From contig CM035321.1 in assembly GCA_000497125.2 (NCBI GenBank), positions 1,020,001 to 1,084,000 of the forward strand: a stretch of 64,000 nucleotides of DNA, given 5' to 3'. Shown piece after piece: positions 10,142 to 20,787 of this stretch. The DNA comes from Spironucleus salmonicida (lineage: Eukaryota; Fornicata; Diplomonadida; Hexamitidae). Positions within the stretch are counted from its first letter, which is position 1; every line of letters begins with the position of its first letter. A program made the translations under genes and the position numbers. Below the pieces are notes generated by a model. That model did no database searches. It was not told the origin of the DNA and worked only from the letters and a program-made list of their open reading frames with translations.

Positions 10142-11104
10142 ATGAAATATTACATCGGGATTGACTTTGGTGGAACTAACATTGCTTCTGGCGTAGTTGA
10201 TGAAAATCACAAGATAGTCGGTACGCATTAAGTTAAGACCCTTTCTGAGCGCGACCCTATGCACGTAATTGCTGATATGGCTCAGTGTGCACGTGAAGCT
10301 GCTAAGAAGGCCGGCCTTGATTTTGATAAGGATATCGAGTGGGTAGGTATTGGAGCTCCTGGCACTATCAACGGAAAAGATGGTATAGTCGAATATTCCA
10401 ACAATATCAATTGGTTTAATGTCCCACTGGGCGATGAGCTCAAAAAAGCATTAAACAAACCAATTTATATGGACAATGACGCCAATGCAGCCGCTTATGG
10501 CGAATATATTGAAGGATCTGCTAAAGGCTCTAAAATCTTTGTCATGGTAACATTAGGGACTGGCGTAGGCGGCGGCATTGTCATCAACAACGAAATCTTC
10601 ACGGGATTCAACTCAGCCGGCGCCGAATTGGGCCACTAAGTCATAATCCTTGATGGCAGACAGTGCACGTGCGGAAGAAAGGGCTGCTTGGAGGCATACG
10701 CCAGCGCAACGGGCATTATCGCGCTCACGAAGGAAGTGATGGAGCAGCACAAGGAATCGCTTATGTGGAAGCTCGTAGACGGCGATTTAAGCAGAGTAAG
10801 CGGCCAGACGTGCTTTGACGGCAGAGAGAAGGGCGATAACGCTGCAAAGCTCGTCGTAGAGCAGTTTATCAAGTATCTTGGCTGCGGCCTAACTGATATA
10901 ATCAACGTCTTCTAGCCGGATTTGCTATCGATCGGAGGCGGTATTTCGGCTCAAGGAGACTGGCTCATTGAGGAGCTCAGAAAGTGCGTTTCCGAGCAGG
11001 TATTCACGAGATTCAGCAAGAGAAACACGAAGATCATCAAGGCCTCTTTGGGTAATGACGCCGGAATTATCGGCGCTGCGCTCCTCGGCCAGTCCGGAAA
11101 ATGA
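10142..11104 (+). CDS. ROK-family glucokinase
   Basis: Phosphorylates glucose with ATP, the entry step of glycolysis. 320 residues. N-terminal phosphate-binding loop YIGIDFGGTNIASGVVDE; catalytic-base region WVGIGAPGTINGKDGIV; YMDNDANAAAYGE; second nucleotide loop VTLGTGVGGGIVINNE; ROK signature AELGH followed by the zinc site CTCGRKGCLEAYAS; then LLSIGGGIS near the end. Only three TAA/TAG codons are present (after VGTH, ELGH and INVF), so the standard code shows three adjacent pieces of one gene. Start ATG at 10142 (MKYYIGIDFGGT). The bacterial-type sequence, together with manA, suggests genes taken from bacteria. Confidence 0.95.
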
Positions 11105-11493
11105 CTGAAATTTGACTTTTACTCGCTGCTTAAATGCTTATAATTGCAGAAAAATCGCGTTATCGCTTTGAAACTACAGAAACTTGATCCGCATAAGCAT
11201 ATTTGGGATTCGAGTGACAACGATTTTCATGTCAAAATTTGAGCGGAAACTGCCTCCGCTGCAGTTTCTTCGAGCGCTTGAAGTCGTAAAATTCGTTGTT
11301 GCCTGCGGGGTAATTTTCAGTGAAAGTTTGCACGTAGCCGCTGAACGGTTAGTTTGGGGCTTTTCTGGTGAGATTTGGGGGTTCGTTAGTTAGTTTTTGC
11401 ATTTCGTGGAAAAATTTTGGTTAGTATTATTATGTGTTTATTATGTTTTTATTATTTATTATTATTTTTATTAATTATTATTATTATGTGTTA
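11105..11493. other. Intergenic stretch before the microsatellite
   Basis: Moderate GC then T-rich sequence. No gene recognised; the plus frame at 11184-11393 has no family features. Confidence 0.4.
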
Positions 11494-12064
<571 letters not shown>

Positions 12065-12083
12065 TGAATAACAATATTGGTAA

Positions 12084-12437
12084 ATGAAGAATCACTATTT
12101 TCGGGCAGCGACGGATTACCACGACGCGGCGCAGGCGATTGTCGCACAGTTTTCGTCCCCGGAAGATCCTAGAATCGTGACCATGCCGTCGCTGTGCGGA
12201 AAGGATTCGCGCTGTGGGGCCGCGCACGCAGCCGTTATGCTGCGGCCGGATTTGGAGGATCTGATTGTTTAGGAGTTCAATGTCGAAGCGGGCAGTGCGA
12301 ACTGCATCGAAATCCTGCGGCTCAAGAAGCTAACGTGCGTAGAGTGCGTCCAGCTTGTAGGGTAGTTCCTAGACGATTTCCTGGTAGACGAAAAAAAAAT
12401 TGCTCAGGATATTTGGTGGAAGGAAATGAAAGAGTGA
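12084..12437 (+). CDS. Hypothetical 117-aa protein
   Basis: Frame from ATG 12084 to TGA 12435, with two in-frame TAGs (Gln) in GC-rich sequence. The N-terminal half has DYHDAAQAIVAQF and several Cys/His residues (CGKDSRCGAAH). The C-terminal half is acidic and aromatic (QFLDDFLVDEKKIAQDIWW). The codon composition switches sharply from the flanking ATT repeat. I do not recognise the family. Confidence 0.55.
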
Positions 12438-12767
12438 CAATTATATATAATAATATGTTAATCAAAAATGGAATTATATAAAGTTTTGTAGTGTGAGGAA
12501 CGAAAATATGTATTTCGGGTATGTTTGAGTTATGTTAGAGTTTCAATGAGGATGGTATAAGAAGATAGTTCTAATTGAAAACTCTAGATAATTTTATGCA
12601 AGTTAGTTGCTGAAAGATTAGGCAGATTGGCGTCAGTTATATGTTTTAAGGTATTGTATAGATTAGTATTAGTTACAATAAGAAAACCTACAAATTGTAA
12701 ATAGTTAGGCTATATTGTAGTTAATATTAGGATATTAGTTTTTCAGTAACTTATTTAAAATTAAAAA

Positions 12768-12980
12768 ATGGAATCCACAACCTTTTTGAAATTATAATTA
12801 CACCAGTTTGAGATTAAATACGAAAGAGCTTCACTGGCGCTTTAGCTTGGAAGCAGTGTACAACAGCAGCTCCATATTGAAATAAACGGGCTCAGAAGAT
12901 AAATTGACTTTGTAACGAAATTATTGTCTAATTTATCACCAATTAGTCTTAATATTAAAGATTATATTATATCTATGTGA
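12768..12980 (+). CDS. Small conserved protein, 70 aa (AT-rich paralogue of 19659/51080)
   Basis: Start context aaaaaATG; stop TGA 12978. The protein aligns end to end with the 71-aa gene in the palindrome arms: both start ME(S/T)T-x-F-x-KLQL, both have LGSS at about residue 28, both have GLRRQ at about residue 41 followed by LL-x-x-L-x-P, and both have (K/R)D near the end. The predicted structure is helical with Leu/Ile spacing, suggesting a coiled-coil subunit. Gln is written as TAA/TAG three times. Homology across two base compositions makes this a real gene; its function is unknown. Confidence 0.72.
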
Positions 12981-13008
12981 GAATTTTTGTGCAAACTTAT
13001 AAAATTTA

Positions 13009-13079
13009 CCCTATAAGGGACTCGAACCCTCAACCTCTAACTTAGAAGGCTAGCGCTCTATCCAATTGAGCTAATAGGG
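13009..13079 (-). tRNA. tRNA-Arg (anticodon UCU)
   Basis: Minus-strand cloverleaf: D arm AGCTCAATTGGATAGAGC, anticodon stem CTAGC/GTTAG with loop CTTCTAA (anticodon TCT), T arm TGAGG-GTTCGAG-TCCCT type, acceptor CCCTAT/ATAGGG. About 71 nt. The 3' end position is approximate. Confidence 0.9.
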
Positions 13080-13356
13080 CATGAATTATATAGTTTATTT
13101 ATATAAATTATATATATTTGAAATATTCATTATAAATTTACGATATTCATATATAACTACAAGTAATTTTTATAAAAATAGATCTTCATATCCCTGATAT
13201 ATTATACATATATTATTGATAAATTAGAATTACATTCTAGAATAATCAATCTGATCTTATTGTATTCTTAGTTAGTTCATTATTATATATGATATTATTT
13301 TTCAGAGAAAGTAAATAATATTGTTGTATGTAACTAATAAGTGAATATAAAATAAA

Positions 13357-13692
13357 ATGAAGTAATTACAATCTAAACACAATATGTTCCTCAATTAAGA
13401 ATCGTCTTCTGATAATTACGAATATTAGCAGATTTTTAGTCAATCATACAGTAAGACAAAATCATAGATGCTTAAGCCAATCAAACAGTTATTCACACCA
13501 ACAGTGAACTAGTTAAAAAAGCATGCAACAAAGGATAAAAAATCACTAATGATTTTGAGTTAAATAATGACTCATTCTGAAACTTTTGATGATGAAAGTA
13601 TATCCTCATCAACCACATGTATCTCCGAATAGATACTAAAAATTGAGCAAAACCCTAAATGCAAAGATGATAGTACAGATTTTATGTTTTGA
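13357..13692 (+). CDS. Hypothetical 111-aa Ser/Gln/Lys-rich protein
   Basis: ATG in the context aataaaATG; TGA at 13690. Many TAA/TAG (Gln) codons. It contains ESSSDNYEYQQIF, LKPIKQLFTPTVNQLKKH and the C-terminus DSTDFMF. It shares its length (111), its MKQ start, an acidic Ser-Asp-Tyr patch at about residues 15-22 and the terminal DFMF with the minus-strand gene at 14901-15236. I infer distant paralogy. Probably intrinsically disordered. Function unknown. Confidence 0.4.
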
Positions 13693-14388
13693 AAAATACA
13701 CCATCAAATCCCACTAACAGAATTCCCCACAATACTATACCCAGCCTATCTTCGTGTTGAGCTGGCTCTAGAAATAGTAGAACTTTTAACAATTGAGCTA
13801 GCATGTCGGTAGTGAACAAGAACATCTATTGTCTATTATTATGTTTCTTATCCAAATTTACAATCAGGTTCTTCTTCCATTTTGTCGTCTTAAACCTAAG
13901 GTTTAGAACAGATTTGGCCCATTTTTAAATTTATCAATATATTTCATATAAAAGTATTCATATATTATATTTAAAAAACATTGCTTATTTTAATACTTGT
14001 GCTATATATTTAATTATTTTACAGTTAAATTTATACGACAAGATATAATTAATTAATCAAATATAATTATTATTTAGTTAAAATTTTATAAAACATACGT
14101 ATGAAAAACATTACACTCTACAACGTATACTACTGCATAAAATATTAATAAGATGTATTATATTAGATAACCCTATGAAATATAATAGTATTGATACTAA
14201 TTTATGAATCAGAACAAAGTCATCTTGCTCAATTAGGTATTTAAAAATATGGGATTAGTTTTGACAGTATTCATTTTTACAATATTAAAGGACTTAAAGA
14301 ATTATTTTAAAGTCTCTTTAAGAAACAAAGAAACTTAGAAAATGGAAATAAATATATAATTTAATTTCTAATAATTAAAATTCAAAAC
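13693..14388. other. AT-rich stretch without a recognised gene
   Basis: No tRNA and no frame with family features or a paralogue was found. Confidence 0.4.
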
Positions 14389-14718
14389 TCATTGTGCTAC
14401 TATTTCATGTAAGTCCCTTCCAATTTGACCAAATTGAGCGCCATTTCGATCAGTCATATCATTAATTAATCGAAAACTCTTAAGGTATTCGTAATTCATA
14501 TGATTAAATCGCCCCTACAGTTATAAAATATCTTTATAGCTCTATTCCAGTTTAACTTTTAATGAAGAAATATTTGTTTCTAATTCACATGGATTGCTTA
14601 ATATTTAAGGAATGACGTTAACAATAGGCTAAGGTAGTAGAGGCGTATTAATTCTTAGCCTAGGTTTGCGTGCATTTGACTGTTTCCGCAGCTACTCAAA
14701 AAAAGTCAATTTCGTCAT
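14389..14718 (-). CDS. Hypothetical 109-aa protein
   Basis: ATG in the context agttaaaATGACG, TGA at 14389, with six or more TAA/TAG codons. An N-terminal basic part (FEQLRKQSNARKPRLRI) and a Pro-rich stretch precede a helical half with coiled-coil character (LETNISSLKVKLEQSYKDIL; LKSFRLINDMTDRNGAQFG). No family recognised. Support comes from the start context and the non-random composition. Confidence 0.45.
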
Positions 14719-14900
14719 TTTAACTATATAATAATTTTGAATATATAATATCACAATTAAAGGTTTAATTAATTTCGAGATTATAAGGTAATAAGCAATA
14801 TTTTAATTTTCTTTAAATACTTATATTTAAATAATAGTATGTATCTAAGTTAAACTGAATTTTTAAACTACATTATAATATATATAAAGAATTTTACTCA

Positions 14901-15236
14901 TCAGAACATAAAATCTATTTAAGGTTTTTAAAGATCCTCCTAATCGGAATCGGTAAGAACAAAATCTTTTAACTGCTAAAAACTAACATTATCCACGACT
15001 GCATCTTCTATTACTTCCAAGTCCAATTCCCTAACGGATTCTTTAATTTTCTTTAATGTAACATGCTGTTTGGTTAAGAGATTTTCGGGTTTCCGGGAGT
15101 AGAAGCTTAGTGATCTTTCGCCGTCATTTCTAGCTGTTATAAACTCAGGCATCTGCACATACTCGTCTGAGTCTGAGTTATTTCGCTTGAGTGTTAACTT
15201 TAAATTCATTGAAGGCGATCTGTCGATTTGTTTCAT
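14901..15236 (-). CDS. Hypothetical 111-aa protein, possible paralogue of 13357
   Basis: ATG 15236 to TGA 14901. The first 86 codons are free of TAR; several TAG/TAA follow. Segments: KLTLKRNNSDSDEYVQMPEF, SLSFYSRKPENLLTKQHVTL, and acidic VRELDLEVIEDAVVDNVSF; the C-terminus is QIDFMF. It looks disordered with short linear motifs. See 13357 for the shared features. Confidence 0.5.
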
Positions 15237-15569
15237 TTTCTTACTTTCTTATTAGTATTATTAATATAATTTTAAAGTATATAATAATCAAAATTAACCA
15301 CTCCATATTTCTATTATTAAATAATATTATATATAATTTAAATTTTGTTAGTAAAAATTTTTGTTCAGTAAAATTGTGCAAAAATCAATATTTAGATGAA
15401 CGAAAATCTTTCAGATTCGAGAGAGCAAAGTTCTCAGTTTCTGGTGAACCGATTTTTGCGGAAATTCAAATTATTTGCGTCCTCCGAACTTATAAACATT
15501 GTTCCTAATATGCCAATAGCTACTTTCACAAATTTTATAGTCATTATTTACATTATATATTTTCCCCAT
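15237..15569. other. AT-rich stretch upstream of the tRNA
   Basis: A plus frame from 15396 stays open through the tRNA gene into 15740, but reading a tRNA as protein is implausible, so I do not call it. Nothing else is seen. Confidence 0.4.
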
Positions 15570-15642
15570 GCTTCTATGGTGTAGTGGTTAGCACAGTGGA
15601 CTTTAGATCCACCAGACACCAGTTCGAATCTGGTTAGAAGTG
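15570..15642 (+). tRNA. tRNA-Gln with anticodon UUA (reads UAA as glutamine)
   Basis: Acceptor G-CTTCTA pairs with TAGAAG-T, including a G-U first pair. D arm TGGTGTAGTGGTTAGCAC is tRNA-Gln-like. Anticodon stem GTGGA/TCCAC has loop CTTTAGA, so the anticodon is TTA (15603-15605). T arm ACCAG-TTCGAAT-CTGGT. In the standard code this would be an ochre suppressor; in diplomonads with TAR=Gln it is the expected decoder. Wobble at U34 could also read UAG weakly, but a separate CUA tRNA would be expected elsewhere in the genome. It directly explains the in-frame TAAs of neighbouring genes. Confidence 0.93.
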
Positions 15643-15958
15643 AATTTTTCAAATCACAAACTGCGCGTTCTAGCACCAGCGCTTCCTGGCGCAAACTTGA
15701 CGTGCTGACGCCACTGGAGTTTCGCACCTGAAAAGGCAATTTTGCTACGCTGAAGTGGCAGTCCGCGGCCCGTTCTGCGCGCATGTCTGGAAAACTTTTT
15801 AGAAGAAAAAACCTTTGCGAATTTTGAGGTAGTATGGATATAATAATAGTATATTTTTATAATGTGAAAATTTGAGAAAAGATGATTATATATGTATAAT
15901 AATTATTTCTAAAATTAAAAACCAATTATTATTATACTAATTCTATGAAGAGTCGAAA

Positions 15959-16192
15959 ATGCGCCTGGCGATATTATCGCCGCAGATGTACCCTAAGAGC
16001 GTGCCGCGATCGTATTCTCCTGGGCTTATCAAAACTGAACGCCTAAAGTTAAATCAAGCGGCACAAAATTTATCTGGAATCAAGTCCAGATTTTAGCAGC
16101 TGCCGAAAATTCGGGCAGCGCAGCGCCCAAAAACGCCACAAAATACAGGTTTATCTCTGCAAGAAATACTCAGGAATAATAGAATATAGTGA
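15959..16192 (+). CDS. Hypothetical 77-aa basic protein
   Basis: ATG in gtcgaaaATG, TGA at 16190, two TAG codons. Pro/Gln/Arg-rich with no acidic cluster: LSPQMYPKSVPRSYSPGLI and RFQQLPKIRAAQRPKTPQN. Likely a disordered, perhaps nucleic-acid-binding peptide. It is convergent with the MFS gene, 11 bp away. No family recognised. Confidence 0.4.
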
Positions 16193-16203
16193 TTACAAAT
16201 TAG

Positions 16204-18117
16204 TCATATCATGGCCTGCTTTTTAAGCTCAAGCTTTCTTTTGCTAGCTTCCTGGTCCATCTCGGGTCTCTGGATTGGGGGCTTAAGCCAGGCGAGAATA
16301 ATAAGACACCCACTTTAAAAAATCGTGTTCAGCAGTTGAGAGTCTCTTAAATTGTAGACCTGCATTTGGCCCGTTATCACACCGCTCAAACTTCTTCCAA
16401 TTGAGTTCCCCACCTGGAAAACACCCATCACGCAACCTCTGTTCTGAGGTGTGGTGTACATTGACACCAACTGTAGGAATATTGCATCACAAAATATGAG
16501 GGAGACGCCGGTCAGGAACATGGTGAAATACATAAGGGCAGGAGGCTGAGGAGGATTTGGGGCAAAGTACACAATTGATTCGAAAATTGAGAAGTACTGA
16601 GCTAATATAATTGCGCGAAGCTCACCGAAAAAGGAAATAAATGGGCGCGCGATAACCGCGGATACCACCAGCCCCAGGAGGATAGATACAATTTAGACGG
16701 TGTTAGCGTAGCCTTTTGCGACGTTTGCATTAGTGAAACCATACATTCTTCCAGTAAAATATGGTCCACCTGTGCGAGAATTGGTAGAGCCGAGGAGGCT
16801 CAGAACGTAACTAAAGAACAAAATAAGCATATTAGTATTTTTGAGCATTGAGAGAAGGATTTTTAGAAAATTCTAATTACGGAGCGAAGTATTTTTGGGA
16901 ACCTTAACATTCATTTTCTTCAGTTTTCTATACGTTTTGAGTTTCTAATTAGATTCTTTTAAGAATAAAGCACAAAAGACGACACTTATAATATATAAAA
17001 CAACACAAGTAATATGCGTATCCCTAAAACTGAGTTTAACACGTCTCAAAATTTCATCTTAAGTTATATTACCAGCACTAGTGTTATACTTCTTATAATT
17101 ACTAAAGAATACAGTTAGACCACTAGATATGACACTTCCAACTTAAGAAAAACAATTTACTAAAACTATAACAACACCTCTAAGCTTTGGAGGGGCTAAG
17201 TCGCTTGCTATAAGAAATGAAAGAGGTACTAAAATAGCAGAAATCCCAGATATTGCTCTTATTGTTAAAACAAAGTTTATGATAATTGTATTATCAGTAA
17301 AATTTTCAGCAAGTAAAAGAACTCCTACAAGAATGGAATAAATTGAAAGAATTATTAAGAATACTATTTTTCTGCCAATATAATCAGATACAAATAACCA
17401 GAAGAACGACGAAAACATTTGCACTAAATTGAAATATGTAGTTAAATTAGCAATGTCGGTAGCAGTAGCTCCAAAGGATTAAATAAAATAGGTGAGGTTA
17501 ACTGCCGATAGCTAGAAGGCTATAGATGCAATAATTAGTGTAATATAGAGAGCCCACAAATTATTTTGGTAAAATCTTGGTTGTGTTTAAAGGTTCTAGT
17601 TAATGTCTTATACTTCCAAAATTTCAGTTCCTTGCATATTTATCAAAAGTTTAATTTCGGCATCAGATGCTTAAAATTCATAAATAAATTCATCCGAATT
17701 GAATTCCATTTTAGTCATATTTTCCACTTTCTAAAGCTAAGTGATATGGTTAAGCAGAGAACCAATAAAATTGAAATATGATGAGAAATCCAGTGGCTAG
17801 AGAGATGCATCAACTGTGATTGAGAATCTTTAAATTTGACTAACATATTTCGTAAAATTTGCTTTCTATTGCTCAGTAGGGGTGAACTAGAAGAGATCAA
17901 AAAGAGTAATTTATTCTGACTCTACTACAGGATCGGATACCAAGAAGGCTAGATTTTGCAAAAACGGCGAAGTAAATAGCAAACCTCCAAGATAGTGATC
18001 GTCCTCAATTTTTATATCAAAGTCGCGCTCTTTGGCGAAGAGCTTGACATACTGGGCCAGCCGATATTAGTTTCTGGCGTACTGAAGGCCTAGCTGGTTG
18101 AGGGCGAGGTCGGTCAT
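16204..18117 (-). CDS. Major facilitator superfamily transporter with long N-terminal extension
   Basis: 637 residues if started at ATG 18117; 504 if started at the in-frame ATG 17718. Residues 1 to about 185 are soluble and helical. Then come about 12 membrane helices with MFS hallmarks: the loop 2-3 motif FVSDYIGRK, an Arg in helix 4 (TIRAISGISAILVPL), a PPKLRG loop after it, a long central cytosolic loop (about KLKTYRKLKKMNVKVPKN), and NRGCVMGVFQVGNSIGR-type helices in the second half. More than a dozen Gln codons are TAA/TAG. The substrate cannot be told from sequence; sugar or organic solute is likely. The upstream start is favoured because the frame is continuous and the same ATG and first codons are kept at the broken copy at 52837. 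Translation was checked codon by codon across the gene. Confidence 0.88.
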
Positions 18118-18252
18118 TTCGAAATTGCCATTCGGATTATTAAGCACTGTATACTGTATTTTTATTTCCAGTGACCTAAAACTTAAAAACTTTTAGATAT
18201 ATACTATACATTATATAATATCGTAATAGATAACATTTATAGTAAATCAAAT

Positions 18253-18543
18253 TCAGTTGGCGCGCTTAAACCTGCGCGCTATTCTTGCAAACAGCATCCC
18301 GTCCCGGATCTTCTGGAGCTCCTTCTCGTAGAGTTCGGTGAACTTTGCCTCGTCCAGCGGCTTCTTGTTTGCCTTGAGGCGCTTTTCGTTCAGAAGTCGT
18401 ACCGCAGGAATCTTGTCGTGCAGGTCGTACGATGCCTGCAAGACCAAAATTTCCTGGTTATCCCGCCGCACGAACAACATCCACAGCACGGCCAAAAGCG
18501 CGGTGAGGGCTGGGGCGAGGTAGTGCGCGGGCGTGATGGCCAT
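18253..18543 (-). CDS. Single-pass membrane protein, 96 aa (left copy)
   Basis: Start context ttcccaaaATGGCC. An N-terminal membrane helix (about residues 8-25, LAPALTALLAVLWMLFV) is followed by a charged helical domain (LLNEKRLKANKKPLDEAKF; LYEKELQKIRD) and an Arg-rich end (ARIARRFKRAN). Probably an organelle or ER membrane anchor with a cytosolic helix. The right copy differs at three residues (I3V, L17F, a V-to-A). It is divergent from the MGCG gene across 213 bp. Confidence 0.65.
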   Translation of the reverse strand: MAITPAHYLAPALTALLAVLWMLFVRRDNQEILVLQASYDLHDKIPAVRLLNEKRLKANKKPLDEAKFTELYEKELQKIRDGMLFARIARRFKRAN

Positions 18544-18756
18544 TTTGGGAATAGCGGGGAATACGTATAATAGTGGAGTAATGTGTGAAGTGGAATTACA
18601 TTATAGGCATATTTAAATCGGGCAGATAGATGTCTTGCAGTGCAGGGGCACGGTGGCGAACGCAAGCTCGGTTCGTAAGTGGTGCCGCCGCCAATAAACC
18701 TCAAGACTGGTCGCAGTATGACCATATAATATCCCAAGTTCCCTCTCCGCATAATT

Positions 18757-19611
18757 ATGGGATGCGGATCACAGCACGAGGCCGCGTCGGACGCGCAGAA
18801 GACAGAGCCGCAGGCCGAGCAGGCACCCAAGGTGACACACCTGGAATACGTGGCGGACGAGGACGGCAAGTCCCGCTACTCCAACTCCTCGGTGGACTTC
18901 TCGTGCCAGTACCGCCCAGAGGAGTTCGCGGTGGCGTTCCTGGAGATCGTGGACTACAAGCCGGAGACCCGCATCACCTTCCAGAAGTTCCGCCAGCTGA
19001 TGCTGCAGCAGTACTCCTTCCTGTTCCCGAAGGACATCGACTCGATGTTCCGGTTCCTGTACTACAACAAGATCTAGGACTACAAGCAGGCCTTCCCCGA
19101 CTCCAAGTTCGACGAGATCTCGCTGTCGTGCCTCCAGTTCATCAAGATCGGCTACATCTTCTACCGCTTCCACGATGTGCTGCGCGACCCCAGGCGCGCC
19201 CTATTCTACTTCCTGGACGACGGGTTCAACCTCCACGTTGACTACAAGAACCTGAAGAAGCTTCTGCGGCTGCACTACAACATTGACGCGAAGAACGCGA
19301 TCACGCTCTTCAAGGTGATCTCGGCCAAGCACGGCTTCATCAACCTCAAGAAGTTCAACGCGCTGCTCGAGTACTTCGACAAGGCCTGTCTCACAGACGA
19401 CCTGGCTTTCCTGTTCCAGGAGGAGCGGGACGAGGCCCACATGCCGCTAGACTTCGACAAGGAGCTGGACAAGGAGGTGGAGGTCTTCAGCGACATCAGC
19501 ACGCGTAAGCAGGAGCTCGCGAAGCAGGCCGAGGACGGCATTCGGAAGTAGAAGCTGAAGGAGGAGGAGAGGCGGAAGAGGAAGCAGATCGAGAACCAGC
19601 TTATGATATGA
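18757..19611 (+). CDS. Putative lipid-anchored EF-hand-like protein, 284 aa (left copy)
   Basis: Begins MGCGSQ, a strong N-myristoylation plus palmitoylation signal, so it likely attaches to a membrane face. A variable, disordered stretch of about 20 residues is followed by a long helical domain that resembles tandem degenerate EF-hands: FQKFRQLMLQQYSFLFPKD, FDEISLSCLQFIKIGYIF, LFYFLDDGFNLHVDYKNLKK, LFKVISAKHGFINLKKFNAL. The expected calcium-ligand loops are poor. The C-terminus is a charged coil (KQKLKEEERRKRKQIENQ). TAG at 19075-19077 and 19549-19551 encode Gln; the right copy has CAG and TAA there. EF-hand assignment is tentative. Confidence 0.7.
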
Positions 19612-19658
19612 GATTTGCCGCCGATCTCACTCCCGTGGATACTGAAGCAAAAGGAAGC

Positions 19659-19874
19659 TCACTGGGCGGGAGTGCCAAAATCTCTGACACTGAGCCGCAC
19701 GGGCGCGAGGCTCGCGAGCAGCGCCTCCGCGAAGCCCATCTGCCGGCGGAGCCCGCGCACTTCCGTCACGAGCCGGGGGTTGGAGCTGCTCCCGAGCTCC
19801 ATGGCGTGGGCTGCCAACGCGTGCCGGGCCGCCAGCTCCTTCAGCTGCAGCTTGACGAAAATGGTAGTCTCCAT
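19659..19874 (-). CDS. Small conserved helical protein, 71 aa (left copy)
   Basis: GC-rich member of the family also found at 12768. Starts METTIFVKLQLKELAARHA; contains ELGSSS and RGLRRQMGFAEALLASLAP. The right copy is identical in protein. It is convergent with the 284-aa gene (48 bp between stops). A weak resemblance of the first 15 residues to the start of ESCRT-III CHMP proteins was noted but is not enough for a call. Confidence 0.68.
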   Translation of the reverse strand: METTIFVKLQLKELAARHALAAHAMELGSSSNPRLVTEVRGLRRQMGFAEALLASLAPVRLSVRDFGTPAQ

Positions 19875-20103
19875 TTGTGGAGTGTGCGATTCCTGGTATC
19901 ATCAGTACTCACGGCAGATTTAGGTCGGTGCGCGCCGTGGAAGGGTTTGTGATTTCAACCAACCTACCGTGGTTTCGGCGCAGCGCGAGTAGTATACCCA
20001 GAATAGGGTTCGCGAGAATAGGAAAGCAGTTTTCTGCGGAAGTGAGTTATTGGTTTTTCGGGGTCCGAGGCCGGCAATGCAAAATATATCCGTAGAAAAT
20101 TCC
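19875..20103. other. Intergenic region, left arm
   Basis: Space between the start of the 71-aa gene and the stop of the 227-aa gene. No gene seen. Confidence 0.4.
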
Positions 20104-20787
20104 TCAGAAATCGGCGCCCTCGATGGCCTGCTCCGTGCGGCAGTGCCCCTCCTGCTGGCTGACCGTGCTCGCGGTGCAGTCGGTGGCCCGCCCGTACTTC
20201 CTCTGCAGCCGCAGTTCCGCCCTCTGCGCGTCCTCCCTGCGGTGCCGCTTCCGGTCAGGGCTCCCAGCCCGCTTCCGCCTTCGTTCCTACGGTGCGCTGA
20301 CCTCGCAACATACTGCTGGCGGGGGCGCGTAGAGAACCTCCGGGGTCCAGGGCGCGATACAGCACGGAGGCGCGACCTCGATCCTGCGCTCCCAGTGCTG
20401 CCACCGGAAGCTGGCGTTCATGAAGGCGTCGAAGGGCAGGCTGGACCGTTGGTGGTACTGGCCCAGCTGGAGCACGAACTTGGCCAGGACGCGCACGGTC
20501 TTCACGTTGTGGTAGTGCTCGTAGTGGCAGAACTGCTCGATGGGCACCAGGGGCCGAAAGCGCATCTGCTGCTGGACGATGTTGTACATGAGGGTGATCC
20601 GCTCGGTGCCTGGCAGGTTGCGGGCCAGGAAGCTCGCCAGGGCCGCGTCGGTAGCGAAGACGCTGTACACCAGGTCCAGGAGCAGGGCCTGGTTCGTGAG
20701 GAGCAGGAGCGTGGTGCGCAGGGTCTCGGTCTGCGAGAACCCCAGCTGCAGCAGCAGCGCCGAGAGCTTCGCGATCTCGCCGTTCAT
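20104..20787 (-). CDS. Hypothetical 227-aa protein with basic C-terminus (left copy)
   Basis: ATG 20787 (context ccaaaaATGAAC), TGA at 20104. The N-terminal 150 residues form a helical domain (IAKLSALLLQLGFSQTETL; LARNLPGTERITLMYNIVQ; VKTVRVLAKFVLQLGQY) reminiscent of CH-like or N-terminal folds of coiled-coil complex subunits. A Pro/Cys-rich hinge and a bipartite NLS-like tail follow (RRRKRAGSPDRKRHRRED). TAG at 20287-20289 is Gln; the right copy has CAG at the same codon. Divergent from the 119-aa gene with only 47 bp between starts. Family unknown. Confidence 0.68.

Noticed and set aside
15396-15784. Open frames on both strands through the tRNA-Gln gene
   Set aside because: A clear tRNA cloverleaf occupies the sequence; the frames are open only because TGA is the only stop.
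19659-19874. ESCRT-III (CHMP1-like) identity for the 71-aa protein
   Set aside because: Only the first residues are similar; the protein is far too short and lacks the basic and acidic core helices.
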